Shown here: positions 63,445 through 64,000 of the stretch, one piece after another
Layout: the number at the start of each line of letters is the position of its first letter
Position numbering within the stretch: the stretch's first letter is position 1
From: Aureispira sp. CCB-QB1
Lineage (GTDB): Bacteria > Bacteroidota > Bacteroidia > Chitinophagales > Saprospiraceae
Reading direction: 5' to 3'
Length of the DNA stretch: 64,000 nt
Assembly: GCA_945870185.1 (NCBI GenBank)
Contig: CAMBRK010000012.1
Coordinates: forward strand, 1-64,000
Notes under the pieces: generated by a model
The model's database searches: none
What the model saw: only the letters and a program-made list of their open reading frames with translations
What the model was told of the DNA's origin: nothing
Made by a program: the position numbers and the translations under genes

Positions 63445-64000
63445 AGAGCTGGCTATTCCATACTTCAGAGAAGTATTTGATGAAATAGATGAAGTACTTT
63501 CGGAATTAGGCATTCCTTACTATTTAGTAGGTGTAAGTGCAGTGGCCTTAGAATTACTCAAAAGCAATATAAAACCATCCCGCGGTACCAAGGATATTGA
63601 CTTCGCCATTATGCTTTCTTCAGTGTCACAGTTTGTGGATGTCATAGCATCTTTAGAGCGTAATGGATTCAATAAAGTAAAGAGTGCTCCTTGTACGATG
63701 TATCATGAAAGATATGAAGTAGTGATAGACTTACTACCTTTTGGAGAAGTAGAAGAAAAAGATACTTTTAACTTTACAGAAAGACATATAGACCTTCACG
63801 TATTGGGATTTAAAGAAGTTTTATCAGAGTCTATCACTATACCAATAGAAGATAAAATTGCTAATATTCCACCCCTTCACGGCATGATCATTCTGAAACT
63901 TGTGGCATGGTTTGACAGACCTGACGAAAGAGATAATGACCTCAGTGACATCCTGCTTATTATCAAATCGCATAGCGATGTAGCATTTGACGAAATCGTA
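63416..64000 (+). CDS. abiEii: AbiEii-like nucleotidyltransferase toxin, cut by window edge
   Basis: The ATG at 63416 overlaps the end of the antitoxin gene by 29 bases in another frame and opens a frame of at least 195 codons that runs to the window end. The product starts MTNTSNQTYKELAIPYFREV. It has GVSAVALELL and RGTKDIDFAI (D60, D62), then YEVVIDLLPFGE, the pattern of polymerase-beta-like nucleotidyltransferases of the AbiEii/MNT type. The family's GS motif reads VGVSAVA, slightly changed. It should be the toxin of the AbiE pair, transferring nucleotides to tRNA. The C-terminal part is not in view. Confidence 0.8.
   Translation, partial: MTNTSNQTYKELAIPYFREVFDEIDEVLSELGIPYYLVGVSAVALELLKSNIKPSRGTKDIDFAIMLSSVSQFVDVIASLERNGFNKVKSAPCTMYHERYEVVIDLLPFGEVEEKDTFNFTERHIDLHVLGFKEVLSESITIPIEDKIANIPPLHGMIILKLVAWFDRPDERDNDLSDILLIIKSHSDVAFDEIV

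Overview
The window is chromosomal DNA from a Bacteroidota bacterium, most likely Saprospiria/Chitinophagia-like. This rests on AT-rich intergenes, TAnnTTTG-type -7 promoter boxes, many long secreted proteins with Por/type IX secretion (T9SS) C-terminal sorting domains, a CHAT-TPR protein, FISUMP and SdrD-B/dockerin proteins, and an RteC homologue beside a Bacteroidetes-type tyrosine integrase. No rRNA, tRNA or CRISPR array was seen. Function calls come from recognising sequence motifs by eye, without a database search.

Layout. (1) 0-4 kb is accessory DNA: the right end of an IS21-family element (IstB tail plus terminal repeats), an inverted-repeat element, a small conserved 'RGDWG...WIITE.DRS' protein, and a minus-strand block of small phage-like or hypothetical genes including a DUF5675 protein. 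(2) 4.3-9.8 kb is the core of an integrative element: RteC-like regulator, tyrosine integrase, a 1.3 kb non-coding region dense in TGTCGCA motifs, palindromes and ACCTTGGGTGTTT repeats, then an excisionase-like HTH protein, a replication-initiator-like protein and a DnaC-like AAA+ loader. (3) 10-48.5 kb is a secreted-protein region: endonuclease I, a giant SdrD-B/dockerin protein, two paralogous FISUMP proteins, a TlpA-like thioredoxin, an ECF sigma/anti-sigma pair flanked by two lipoproteins with a matching promoter motif, a subtilisin-like protease, a decayed beta-helix protein and a decayed astacin-like protease, a TPR-CHAT protein, an RCC1-repeat protein, and an apparent operon of a 2215-residue RHS/SpvB protein with two T9SS proteins. 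Three remnants of a second endonuclease I gene lie scattered in this region. (4) 49.3-64 kb is a defence island: a BREX locus (WYL regulator, DUF2779 Cas4-like/DEDD nuclease, BrxA, BrxB, BrxC, PglX) followed by an AbiH-like gene and an AbiEi/AbiEii pair cut by the window edge. PglZ and BrxL are not in view and would be expected to the right.

How they work together. The BREX genes should form a methylation-based phage barrier, with PglX as the methylase, BrxC as the ATPase and the WYL protein as divergent regulator. AbiH and AbiE are separate abortive-infection modules interleaved with it. A short palindrome (TTTCAATC-TCC-GATTGAAA type) follows the stop codons of the regulator, PglX and AbiH by about 16-21 nt. 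The ECF sigma factor probably drives the two lipoprotein genes through GGGTACC-N16-CACTAA. The most unusual items are the DUF2779 nuclease inside the BREX locus, the composition switch over the PglX specificity region, the shared ECF promoter, the dispersed endonuclease fragments whose ends fit together, and the FISUMP paralogues with a possibly diversified C-terminus.
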